A stretch of 11,484 nt of DNA from a bacterium. Lineage in GTDB: Bacteria; Patescibacteriota; Minisyncoccia; Minisyncoccales; CG1-02-41-26. The stretch's first letter is position 1. Every line of letters begins with the position of its first letter. A program made the position numbers and the translations under genes. Where the stretch lies: the NCBI GenBank assembly GCA_018400675.1, contig JAGYMG010000014.1, positions 1 through 11,484 of the forward strand, in the 5' to 3' direction. Shown piece after piece: positions 1 through 6,991 of the stretch. Under the pieces are notes generated by a model. The model made no database searches. It was not told the origin of the DNA and worked only from the letters and a program-made list of their open reading frames with translations.

Positions 1-46
1 CAAAAACTGCCTTAGGCTCTCTAGAAAATTAGCAGGGGAAAGGTTT

Positions 47-415
47 CTACTGCTTAATAGTATTTTTAACTTTATCAATTATTTCGTTGGGGGTGAAATG
101 GGCTTTAACCAAATAATCCACAGCTCCTAGCTTCATTCCTCTCTCAACGTCTTCTCGCTGACCAAGGTTAGAAAGAACAATAACCGGGATTGAAGAAGTG
201 TTAGCGTTTTCTTTTATCTTTGACAACACCTCAAAACCGTCTACCCCCGGCAGAATTAAATCCAAGAGGATTAGGTCAGGTGAAAAATCTTTAAGTTTTT
301 TTAACGCTCCTTCACCGTCAACAGCTTCAATTATTTTAAAATCTTCCTGAGACAGTTTTCCGACCATTAGCTCCCTGAGAAATTTATCATCTTCAACTAT
401 TAATATTGTAGTCAT
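47..415 (-). CDS. Single-domain CheY-like response regulator (receiver 1)
   Basis: A 122-residue stand-alone receiver domain with no output domain. The hallmark residues are visible: acidic pair D9/D10, phospho-acceptor D52 in the strand LILLDLILPG, switch residue S82 and conserved lysine K104. It should accept a phosphoryl group from a histidine kinase and signal by protein-protein contact in the cytoplasm. It lies 15 bases after receiver 2, so the two are probably co-transcribed from the candidate promoter near position 830. The double-PAS kinase just upstream is the obvious partner (inference). The ATG is chosen because the first beta strand (TTILIVEDD) begins immediately after it; no Shine-Dalgarno sequence precedes it. 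The C-terminal helix start, KAHFTPNEII, closely resembles KTQFTPSQLL in the broken regulator at 6509-6907, suggesting the two are paralogues. Confidence 0.95.
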   Translation of the reverse strand: MTTILIVEDDKFLRELMVGKLSQEDFKIIEAVDGEGALKKLKDFSPDLILLDLILPGVDGFEVLSKIKENANTSSIPVIVLSNLGQREDVERGMKLGAVDYLVKAHFTPNEIIDKVKNTIKQ

Positions 416-430
416 AGATTTTTTAAATTA

Positions 431-799
431 TTAACTAATTTGTTTTTTAACCTTTTCCACCACCTCATAGAGGTCAAGCTCTGTTTTTATTAACCAATCA
501 TCAGCTCCTAGCTCCCGAGATTTTTCTATTTCCACTGGCTGGCCAGAATTAGAGATTATAATAACAGGGATTTCTTTCAGTTTTTCATCTCCCTGTATTT
601 CTTCCAATAGTTCCAAGCCATTTTTACGAGGCATTATAATATCAAGTAGGATAAGATCCGGTCCCTCAGACTTAATCTTCTCCAAGCCTTCAATGCCATC
701 AACAGCTACTACAACATTATAGCCTTCTTTTCCTAATTTATCCCTTAAAAGATTGTGGAGAATCTTTTCATCTTCAATAATTAAAACTTTTTTAGACAT
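431..799 (-). CDS. Single-domain CheY-like response regulator (receiver 2)
   Basis: A 122-residue receiver domain without an output module. Visible key residues are the acidic cluster E9/D10/E11, phospho-acceptor D53 (LILLDIIMPRKNG), switch S83 and lysine K105. It starts at the ATG directly before the first beta strand (SKKVLIIEDE). It is the first gene after a 78-base gap behind the histidine kinase, and that gap holds a strong-looking extended -10 element, so the receiver pair may be transcribed separately as well as by read-through. It diverges from receiver 1 in the last helix (TELDLYEVVEKV against AHFTPNEIIDKV), the surface that often sets partner choice. The two may therefore report to different targets although one kinase may feed both (inference). 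Confidence 0.95.
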   Translation of the reverse strand: MSKKVLIIEDEKILHNLLRDKLGKEGYNVVVAVDGIEGLEKIKSEGPDLILLDIIMPRKNGLELLEEIQGDEKLKEIPVIIISNSGQPVEIEKSRELGADDWLIKTELDLYEVVEKVKKQIS

Positions 800-829
800 A
801 GTTAAAAGATTGTTTTTCAGCTTTTCTAT

Positions 830-838
830 ATTATAGCA
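830..838 (-). promoter_or_regulatory. Extended -10 promoter for the receiver pair
   Basis: Read on the minus strand this is TGCTATAAT: a consensus TATAAT hexamer with the upstream TG of an extended -10 element. Transcription would start near 823, giving a leader of roughly 24 bases before the ATG of receiver 2. The -35 position is only a T-rich run, as expected when an extended -10 carries recognition. It sits in the only gap longer than 40 bases inside the signalling cluster. Confidence 0.6.
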
Positions 839-877
839 CTAATTATTTTTAAAAAAAGTCTTTTACTGCTCATCTGC

Positions 878-2548
878 CTAAAAGAGGTCTTTTGGCTTAG
901 CATTTGCCTCTTTTGCCTCTTTAGCTAACTTAAACACAGGCAAGGTAAAATAAAAAGTAGTTCCCTGATTCTCCTCTGATTCAAACCATATCTTGCCTCT
1001 ATGAGCATTAACAATATTCTTGCTAATAAAAAGCCCCAAGCCTGTGCCTCCTGTTTCTGTTTTGATAGCATTGGATCCCCGAAAAAACTTTGAGAAGACC
1101 CGCTTGTGCTGATTCTTGGGTATGCCAATGCCTGTATCCTCCACACTAACAAGTATCTGGTCTAACTCTTTTTGATGCTTAAGAGCAACTTCTATATGAC
1201 CGCCAGGTTCTGTGTAATAAATAGCGTTGTTCACTAGATTCTGAAAAACTAAAGATATTTTTTCAACATCAACCGGGATATCCGGAATTTTTTTATCTAA
1301 ACCCTTTAATCTCAATTCTACGCCCTTTCTTTCAGCCCTTTCCTTGGCAGGACCAAGTACCCTTTCCATCAAATTAGTTATATCTTCTTTCTTGGTATTA
1401 GATAAAAATCTTCCCTCCTCTATCCGAGTAACATTTAAAAGATCGTCAACCAGCCTAATCATTCTTTCATTACTAACATAAGTCTTAGAAAAAAATTCCT
1501 TTTGTTTTTTAGAAATCTTTCCTAGATCTCCTTCTAAGATCATCTTAAGAGCCCATTTAGTTGCCAACAAAGGTGTTCTTAGCTGATGAGCAGCAATAGA
1601 AACAAATTCTGTTTTTAGTTTATCTATTGTTTTCTCCCGGGTAACATCTCGCAGAGTAATCATTGTCCCAATTTTGTTCTCGGAATGAATAACAGGAATG
1701 GCTGACAGCTCTAGAATTAAACCTTCCCGCGGACTTAACTCTTCTTTAGCAATTGCCTTAAGCTCTTTCCCCAAAACCTTAAAGAGAGTTTTTAAATTTC
1801 TTTCCTTAGCAACGTCTTTGATGTTCTCACCAATGATTTTTTCCGGCCCTAGATTAAAGAATTCCTTTACCTTGTCATTGACGTAACTAAGATTATCTTC
1901 TCTGTCAAAAAAGAAAATAGCTTCCGGAAAGTTTTCAAAAATAGCTAGTGTTTTATCTCTCTCTTCTTCTGCCTTATCCCGAGCTTCTTCGACATCTTCC
2001 AAAACATTCATCAAAGCTATTCTTGATTTTTCTAATTCTTCGGCCTGCTCTTCTAAGCTTTTGGTTCTCTCTCTTACCTTGTTTTCCAAGTTCGTTCTTA
2101 ATTCTTCAAACTCAGTAATATCAGAGAGAGCAATAAAAAAACCTAAAAAATCATTATTCTCATTCTTGCGGGGTGAAAGAGATATATTAACCGGTATTTC
2201 CTGCCCTTTGCTAGTGACAAGTATCATCTTCTGGCTATAACCAGTACTCTCCTTGATTAATAGATCTTGGGAAATTCTTCTAAACGCTTTTTTCTTTCGG
2301 AATAGCTGCTCTACATTTTTACCTATTACTTCTATCTCCTCATAACCAGCAAGCTCACAAAAAGCCTTATTAACCCCCATGATCATGTTAAGAGGATTAA
2401 TAGTGCAAACAGCTAGAGGGAGAAAAGTCGTGAATTCTTCAATATATCTCTCTAAGTCATTCAAGTCTTCTTGAGCCCTAGCAAGGAGCATCTCTTTATT
2501 CTTTTCTTCCTCAACCGTATTATTTTGTTTTTTGTTTTTATCAACCAT
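878..2548 (-). CDS. Soluble double-PAS sensor histidine kinase
   Basis: A 556-residue cytoplasmic kinase with no membrane segment. The order is: charged N-terminus; PAS domain about 36-150 (ends SDITEFEEL); acidic/basic coiled coil about 150-203; second PAS about 200-303 (FENFPEAIFFFD through ITLRDVT); HisKA dimerisation domain about 306-375 with phospho-acceptor H321 in SIAAHQLRTPL; HATPase_c about 425-538. ATP-binding motifs are intact: N box FQNLVNNAIYYT (N441), G1 DTGIGIP (471-477), F-box KFFRG and G2 TGGTGLGLF. All catalytic elements are present, so it should be an active kinase. Lacking its own membrane sensor, it probably takes input either from small molecules at its PAS domains or from the receptor two genes upstream, with which it shares an EXXXKVXXRTKXLEE-type coiled coil. 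It starts 15 bases after the 193-aa gene. Its outputs are probably the two receivers downstream (inference). Confidence 0.95.
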   Translation of the reverse strand: MVDKNKKQNNTVEEEKNKEMLLARAQEDLNDLERYIEEFTTFLPLAVCTINPLNMIMGVNKAFCELAGYEEIEVIGKNVEQLFRKKKAFRRISQDLLIKESTGYSQKMILVTSKGQEIPVNISLSPRKNENNDFLGFFIALSDITEFEELRTNLENKVRERTKSLEEQAEELEKSRIALMNVLEDVEEARDKAEEERDKTLAIFENFPEAIFFFDREDNLSYVNDKVKEFFNLGPEKIIGENIKDVAKERNLKTLFKVLGKELKAIAKEELSPREGLILELSAIPVIHSENKIGTMITLRDVTREKTIDKLKTEFVSIAAHQLRTPLLATKWALKMILEGDLGKISKKQKEFFSKTYVSNERMIRLVDDLLNVTRIEEGRFLSNTKKEDITNLMERVLGPAKERAERKGVELRLKGLDKKIPDIPVDVEKISLVFQNLVNNAIYYTEPGGHIEVALKHQKELDQILVSVEDTGIGIPKNQHKRVFSKFFRGSNAIKTETGGTGLGLFISKNIVNAHRGKIWFESEENQGTTFYFTLPVFKLAKEAKEANAKPKDLF

Positions 2549-2563
2549 TAGCTATTTACCAAG

Positions 2564-3145
2564 TTAAACTAAAAAATGACAATCTAACTTGTCTGTTCTA
2601 AGAGGTTCAAGTTCCAACCTCTCCGGAGGCATAACCAAACTAGCAATCTGATAAAGATACCCTGCAAGATAATCCAGATGGCCTGGGTATATAATAAAAT
2701 CTTTTACTTCTACTGTGCCTTTCTTCTCTTCAAAGGCAAAGATAAGCTCTCCCTGAGTATAATACTTTCTCCAGTTCCTATTTGCACTCTTAGCTAAGAG
2801 TTCTTTAGAAGTAAAATATTTTATCATCATCTTAGTCAAGAAATGCATCTTAGCTGCCCAAGAACCCCATTGCCACATCTCGTCCTTGTCCCAATTAAAA
2901 ATCTTCTTAGAAGGAACAAGGAAAAGAGTATTCATTTGAACAGGATACCATTGGTATTTTTCTAACTCTTCACATGTTAAATGATAGCCTAGGGCGGCCA
3001 TTTCTTTTTCCACCGCTCTCAATCCTTTTTCTCCTTTTCTGTGTCTTATATAAATTTCATGGGTACGCAATATCTCTCCCGTTGAGTCTTCTTTGAGATT
3101 CATCAACCTATCTATTTCTTTTTTAAGAGAATTTCCTTGGCTCAT
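2564..3145 (-). CDS. Putative V4R/haem-NO-binding-like sensor protein (hypothetical)
   Basis: A 193-residue soluble protein with no signal peptide or TM segment and no family I can name with certainty. Its landmark order resembles the V4R (4-vinyl reductase)/H-NOX-type ligand-binding fold: an N-terminal helical part, WYPV at 66-69, a G-x-W-A-A-K helix at 94-99, an NWRKYYTQGEL stretch at 124-134, a helix HLDYLAGYLYQI at 156-167, and an ending DCHFLV like the terminal C-x-F strand of that fold. Similar small sensors occur beside kinases and act as signalling input. It is tightly packed: 5 bases after the coiled-coil receptor and 15 bases before the kinase, which argues for a job in the same pathway. 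The fold assignment is from remembered pattern only; cofactor and ligand are unknown. Histidines at 29, 35, 55, 101, 156 and 190 are the possible metal or haem ligands. Confidence 0.55.
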   Translation of the reverse strand: MSQGNSLKKEIDRLMNLKEDSTGEILRTHEIYIRHRKGEKGLRAVEKEMAALGYHLTCEELEKYQWYPVQMNTLFLVPSKKIFNWDKDEMWQWGSWAAKMHFLTKMMIKYFTSKELLAKSANRNWRKYYTQGELIFAFEEKKGTVEVKDFIIYPGHLDYLAGYLYQIASLVMPPERLELEPLRTDKLDCHFLV

Positions 3146-3150
3146 AGAAA

Positions 3151-4464
3151 TTATTTTTTCTTTTTTGTTTTATTGGTTTTGGGTTTTCCCTTTTTTAATT
3201 TTTCAAGTTCTTTTTTCAGTTGAATCATTCTTAATTCCCGACCAACAGTTAATTTATGGAATTTTTCTAACTCAGCCAATCTTTCTTTTAACTCTTTTGT
3301 CCGTTGTTCAACGGTTTCTTCTAAGTGCTTAGCCATTTCCTCCAATTCTTTCGTCCGAGCTTTTACTTTAATTTCTAAAACTTTTTTTGATTCCTCAAGG
3401 TCGGCATAATATTTCTTTAAGCCCTCAGCCATAACATCAAATTGCCTTGATAATAATTCGATCTCATTACCTGTTTCCTGATTTTCTTCTGAGACTGTTT
3501 TTCTTTTTCCGCTTAAACTAGTAATTGATTTACTCTTTTTGTATAAATTATAAATCGGGCTAATAATAGAACGAGCAAAAATCATTGTCACAACCGTAAC
3601 CATTAAGAGAACCGACAGCGTGATAACAAAAACTTCATTCTTAACCAAATTTATATTCTTATAGAGGTCTTCCAGAGGGCGGAAAACAGTTATCTGCCAG
3701 TCTAACCCAGGGACAGGAGTAGTGATCTTTAACATATCACCAGCCACTGTTCTAATCTCCTCTGTAACAGCATCCCTCTCTAAGCTATCTCTAAGCGAAA
3801 TCCTTTCTAGTTCTACTTGAAGAGCATCTTCAGCAGCGACTGATTGAGCAACCAGCTGGCCCGCTTGGGTAAAAACATAGCTACTGTCATTAGAGCCTAA
3901 GGTCATCATTCTCATTCTTTCCCAAATACTATCAGCAGATATTTCAGCCACCAATACACCTTTAAAGTCAGAACCCTCGGAGAGAGCAGCCGAGATATTA
4001 ATACTTGATTTCTTCTCGGTGCGATTATAATCAGCACTGGAAATATAATAATTTTCTTCCCGGGCAATATAGAATTCCGGACTATTCCTTTTGTTCTCCA
4101 CATCCCTGTCATCAGAACGAATAAGCTCCTGACCTTGATCGTCTAAGAGGGCGAGAGACTTAACGACTGAAGACCCTTCTGCCAAGGCAATCAAAATACT
4201 CTTCTTTTCATCAAGATCATCAGCCACTGCCAGCGTTAACCCGGCTGTTTTAAGCGTGTCTTTAAGCGTGAAGACGTCATTCCTTATTTCATTAGTCATA
4301 CTTAAAACAAGGCTGGTATTGTCAGCCATCACTGTTTCAATCAAGGCAGCTCTGGTTGTATAGTAAGAAAAAATATTGACCAAAGATATTGGTAATAATA
4401 TAGAGAGAAAAGAAAAAATTAGAAATCTAGTACTAAGTGATTGTAAAAATAGTTTTTTTGACAT
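3151..4464 (-). CDS. Membrane receptor: extracellular sensor (Cache-like), HAMP, coiled coil; no output domain
   Basis: A 437-residue protein with chemoreceptor/kinase-type architecture that stops before any kinase or methyl-accepting module. TM1 is about 13-35. An extracellular region of about 37-272, with the size and pattern of a double Cache (dCache) domain, contains strands such as SSVVKSLALLDDQGQELIRS and ends in a strand typical of Cache domains (PGLDWQITVFRPLEDLY). TM2 is about 276-298 and a HAMP domain about 297-350 (SIISPIYNLYKKSKSIT, ending QFDVMAEGL). A long coiled coil follows, about 350-425, including GRELRMIQLKKELEKLKK, a linker type usually found ahead of PAS or kinase modules. 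The tail is almost all lysine. The gene lies 33 bases after the TAXI gene and 5 bases before the V4R-like gene. It probably senses a ligand outside the cell, perhaps delivered by the TAXI protein, and passes the signal to the soluble kinase through coiled-coil contact (inference). Confidence 0.85.
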   Translation of the reverse strand: MSKKLFLQSLSTRFLIFSFLSILLPISLVNIFSYYTTRAALIETVMADNTSLVLSMTNEIRNDVFTLKDTLKTAGLTLAVADDLDEKKSILIALAEGSSVVKSLALLDDQGQELIRSDDRDVENKRNSPEFYIAREENYYISSADYNRTEKKSSINISAALSEGSDFKGVLVAEISADSIWERMRMMTLGSNDSSYVFTQAGQLVAQSVAAEDALQVELERISLRDSLERDAVTEEIRTVAGDMLKITTPVPGLDWQITVFRPLEDLYKNINLVKNEVFVITLSVLLMVTVVTMIFARSIISPIYNLYKKSKSITSLSGKRKTVSEENQETGNEIELLSRQFDVMAEGLKKYYADLEESKKVLEIKVKARTKELEEMAKHLEETVEQRTKELKERLAELEKFHKLTVGRELRMIQLKKELEKLKKGKPKTNKTKKKK

Positions 4465-4497
4465 GTCTCTTGTCGTCTTGCTGCCCTGATCTAATAT

Positions 4498-5460
4498 TTA
4501 TCTTCCAAAATAATCTTCTGCGCCAGGATGGAGGGGAATAGGAATGCCCTCCAGGGCTGCCTCTAAAGAAATAACCTTACCCTTATCATGGACTTCAGCC
4601 AAGACATCCACGTGCTCGTATATTGCCTGGGCAAGACGATAAACCAAATTATTTCCTAACTCTTTATTAACAACAATCATTGCCTTTACGGCCAAAGTTT
4701 TCTTATCTTCTTCTTCCCCTTGATAGGTTCTTCCTGGGATAATTACTGCTGTGTAAAAGGGATACTCCTCTTCTAATTTTTCTATTATGTCCTGATCAAT
4801 AGCAATTATTTTGGCGCCAACATCATTAGCTAGTTCAGTAACCACTTTGGCCGGCGTGCCAATAGTTAAAAAAGCAGCAGCGACATTCCCGCTCCTGATT
4901 TGATCTATTGCTTCATCAAAGGCAAGATACACAGGTTCTATCTCTTCATATATGTCATAGGCCTTTAGTATCTGTTCAGCATTAATGGCTGTACCGCTCC
5001 GTTCAGCTCCAACAACAACTTTCTTACCAATTAAATCATTAAAATTATTAACCGGACTGTCTTTTCTCACAACTACATGAATCACCTCAGGATAAAGGGT
5101 TGCGACTGCTCTGAGAGAGTTTCTTTCTTTTCCTTCAAACATTCTTAACCCATTATAGGCATAATAGACAACATCATTCTGGGCTAAGGCCAATTGCACC
5201 TCTTTATTGTCAATCATATTAATATTATCAACAGAGCCCTGGGAAACAATGGCCGAGCTGACTACATCCTTGAGATATATATTAAAAATCCTGGCCATTC
5301 CCGAGCCTAAGGGAAAATATGTTCCCCCGGTAGAACCAGTACCGATTATTACAGCTGAATGTTGAAGGGATTCTTCATAAGGGAAAATACCCATTATGAG
5401 AAGGGACAATAAGAAAATAAGGGACAAGCCAATAATAAAAATAATTATTCTTTCAACCAT
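4498..5460 (-). CDS. TAXI-family TRAP-type solute-binding protein
   Basis: A 320-residue extracytoplasmic binding protein. An N-terminal hydrophobic helix (about 4-26) acts as an uncleaved anchor or signal; there is no lipobox cysteine. TAXI-family landmarks are clear: IGTGSTGGTYFPLGSGMA at 39-56, ALAQND, a TLYPEVIHVVVRKDSP strand, DLIGKKVVVGAERSGTA, YPFYTAVIIPGRTY, and the terminal IPLHPGAEDYF. TAXI proteins normally bind small organic acids or amino acids such as glutamate for a TRAP permease. No TRAP membrane subunit is present; the gene leads a signalling cluster instead, 33 bases before the receptor. It may therefore work as a ligand-presenting co-receptor rather than a transporter part, unless a permease lies elsewhere. 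The ATG precedes the helix directly and a candidate extended -10 lies about 45 bases upstream. Confidence 0.93.
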   Translation of the reverse strand: MVERIIIFIIGLSLIFLLSLLIMGIFPYEESLQHSAVIIGTGSTGGTYFPLGSGMARIFNIYLKDVVSSAIVSQGSVDNINMIDNKEVQLALAQNDVVYYAYNGLRMFEGKERNSLRAVATLYPEVIHVVVRKDSPVNNFNDLIGKKVVVGAERSGTAINAEQILKAYDIYEEIEPVYLAFDEAIDQIRSGNVAAAFLTIGTPAKVVTELANDVGAKIIAIDQDIIEKLEEEYPFYTAVIIPGRTYQGEEEDKKTLAVKAMIVVNKELGNNLVYRLAQAIYEHVDVLAEVHDKGKVISLEAALEGIPIPLHPGAEDYFGR

Positions 5461-5504
5461 TTAAAAGATTGGATACATTATTTTTTCGACTTTTTTATTT
5501 ATTA

Positions 5505-5513
5505 ATTTTAGCA
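5505..5513 (-). promoter_or_regulatory. Extended -10 promoter for the sensory cluster
   Basis: On the minus strand this reads TGCTAAAAT, a TG-extended -10 one base from consensus. The -35 region at 17-base spacing is T-rich without a clear TTGACA. The transcript would start near 5498 and have a leader of about 38 bases before the TAXI ATG. It lies in the 126-base gap behind the exonuclease gene and is the only good promoter candidate before the TAXI-receptor-sensor-kinase set. Confidence 0.5.
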
Positions 5514-5586
5514 CAACCCGATGGCAATTAAAAAATATCTAAAAAATGGATAGCCGATAAAAATAAAGAGTCAGCTGACAAAGTTT

Positions 5587-6540
5587 TCAGAATAACCTAA
5601 GATTTTCCTGGCCCTGAACCTCTTGTTGTTTTTCTTCTCCTTCGGAAACAATAAGTGCTTCCCCACGGGCAGCCAGACCTTTAAAACCTAATTCTTTTAA
5701 GGTGTTATTTAGCTTTTCTTTACCAAAACTATCCCAGCGCAACATATCTAACTTAAAATCTATAGGAATATCTTTTTTAATTCTTACCAGCTCACGACTT
5801 AAGAAAGCATCTTCCTTATACTCCCTTAACAGCTCTTTAATCCTCTTGCTTATCTTAGGGCTATCTTTCTCCAAGGCAGAATAAAGGTTATTCAGACTGC
5901 CAAAATGCTTTATGAGGTAGAGAGCCATTTTTTCTCCTATCCCTCTCACCCCTGGGATATTATCAGACGCATCTCCTTTCAAGGATTTGTAGTCTATTAA
6001 CTGTTTTGGCTCCAGCCCCTCGTATCTTTCCCTCACCCTTTTAAGGTCATAGCTAAATGTGTTCTTAACTCCCCGTCCCAAGAGATAGACAAGAATGTTT
6101 TGATCTACTAACTGCAGTAAGTCTCGATCACCGGAGAGAAGGACAATCTCCAGATTAGGATTGGCTCTTCGAGCCCGTTGACTAATAGTGCCGATTATAT
6201 CATCAGCTTCAAATCCTTTTTTTTCAAAAAAAGAAATGCCGAACGACATTAAGGCCTCCTTTGTTTTGGGCATCTGGGAAGATAAATCTGCCGGGGTTTT
6301 TGGCCGTTTGGCTTTATAGCCATCAAATTGCTGATGGCGAAAAGTAGGGGCAGGCAAATCAAAAGCAGCGACAACAAAAGAAGGCTGAAGTTCTTTAAGA
6401 AACCTTAATATTATTGAACAGAAACCATATACAGCATTCACCTTTTCCCCTTTTTTGTTTTTTAAAAAAGGAATAGCGTGATAAGCCCGATGGATAAGAG
6501 CGCTACTGTCAATTATGAGCAATTTTCTTTTTGGTGTCAT
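5587..6540 (-). CDS. Stand-alone 5'-3' exonuclease (DNA polymerase I N-terminal/FEN-like domain)
   Basis: A 317-residue protein equivalent to the 5'-3' exonuclease domain of DNA polymerase I, without polymerase domains. The PIN-like nuclease part shows the metal-binding acids: D11 (LIIDSSALIHRAYH), D61 (VVAAFDLP), E111/D113/D114 (GFEADDIIG), D138/D140 (LSGDRDLLQL) and D190/D193 (KGDASDNIPG). The helix-three-turn-helix DNA-binding motif follows at about 190-212 (GVRGIGEKMALYLIKHFG). All catalytic acids appear intact. It should remove RNA primers or cut flaps during replication and repair. The length fits the domain plus a short, polar tail (about 295-317). Stand-alone versions are known in several bacteria; a separate polymerase gene would be expected elsewhere. 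The ATG at 6540 lies inside the last codons of the broken response regulator and has AAGAAGG directly against it, too close for a normal ribosome site. The stop codon is TGA, which supports TGA as a stop in this organism. Confidence 0.95.
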   Translation of the reverse strand: MTPKRKLLIIDSSALIHRAYHAIPFLKNKKGEKVNAVYGFCSIILRFLKELQPSFVVAAFDLPAPTFRHQQFDGYKAKRPKTPADLSSQMPKTKEALMSFGISFFEKKGFEADDIIGTISQRARRANPNLEIVLLSGDRDLLQLVDQNILVYLLGRGVKNTFSYDLKRVRERYEGLEPKQLIDYKSLKGDASDNIPGVRGIGEKMALYLIKHFGSLNNLYSALEKDSPKISKRIKELLREYKEDAFLSRELVRIKKDIPIDFKLDMLRWDSFGKEKLNNTLKELGFKGLAARGEALIVSEGEEKQQEVQGQENLRLF

Positions 6541-6907
6541 CCTTCTTAAAAAAATTAGAGACCTCTTCTAAAAGCTGACTGGGTGTAAATTGGGTTTTAA
6601 TCAGATAACCTTCCACGCCTAAAGAGAAAGCTTTTTTTCTGATTTCAGGATTATCATAATTGGAGAAAACAAGTACTTTAAGGTTCTCGTTATTTTCTCT
6701 CTCCTCTTATTTTTTCTAACAATGCGATACCGCTCTACCTAGGCGAGAGAATGTCTAAAAGAATTAAATCAGGCTTATCTTTTTTCAAAAAGCCTAACGC
6801 CGCTTCAGCAGAATAATTGAGCACAATGCGAAACTGATTGTTCTGAAACTTGGCCTTACACCTTTCAGCTAAGCCTTTTTCGTCTTCAACAATCAATATT
6901 TTTTCAT
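6509..6907 (-). pseudogene. Broken single-domain response regulator
   Basis: A CheY-like receiver can be read almost end to end, but only by crossing three lesions. (1) ATG at 6905-6907 is followed by six A's; one more A would give the classic start MKKILIVEDE, while the real sequence reaches this frame only from a TTG at 6923 with the odd start MLLLFYEK. (2) After LILLDILSPR an in-frame TAG (6735-6737) stands where receiver 2 has AAG (PRKNG); one base change explains it. (3) About 6691-6715 the frame moves by one, after SGIALLEKI, into ENLKVLVFSNYDNPEI, then AFSLGVEGYLIKTQFTPSQLL and SNFFKKDDTKKK, ending at TGA 6509-6511. The phospho-acceptor Asp and the conserved Lys (YLIK) are kept in the fragments. 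The tail overlaps the exonuclease start by 32 bases. A possible short product (6735-6923) would lack the second half of the fold. Sequencing or assembly error is the alternative. Confidence 0.85.
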
Positions 6908-6928
6908 AAAATAAAAGCAACAATGTTA

Positions 6929-6937
6929 TCTATAGCA
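6929..6937 (-). promoter_or_regulatory. Extended -10 promoter for broken regulator and exonuclease
   Basis: On the minus strand this is TGCTATAGA (continuing AT), a TG-extended -10 with four to five consensus bases and a T run at the -35 position. It lies about 20 bases before the ancestral ATG of the broken regulator. With that gene ruined, it would now mainly serve the exonuclease through a leader of nearly 400 bases. Confidence 0.4.
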
Positions 6938-6991
6938 TAATCCTTTATCCAAAAAAATCCAAACAACTGTTTATTTCTTTTTGTTTTTCTT

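Noticed and set aside
1..17. GCCTTAGGC followed on the minus strand by AGTTTTTG, after receiver 1.
   Set aside because: The stem has only three base pairs; too weak to call a terminator although the position would suit one.
5570..5579. Perfect palindrome GTCAGCTGAC just after the exonuclease stop, followed by a T-rich run on the minus strand.
   Set aside because: As RNA it gives only a three-base stem with a four-base loop and the T run is broken, so it is a weak terminator; it could be a small operator, but nothing supports that.
6735..6923. The 62-codon frame as a genuine short receiver protein.
   Set aside because: It starts from TTG with an unusual lead, ends right after the phospho-acceptor strand, and the missing half of the receiver is readable just downstream, so it is a fragment of a broken gene.
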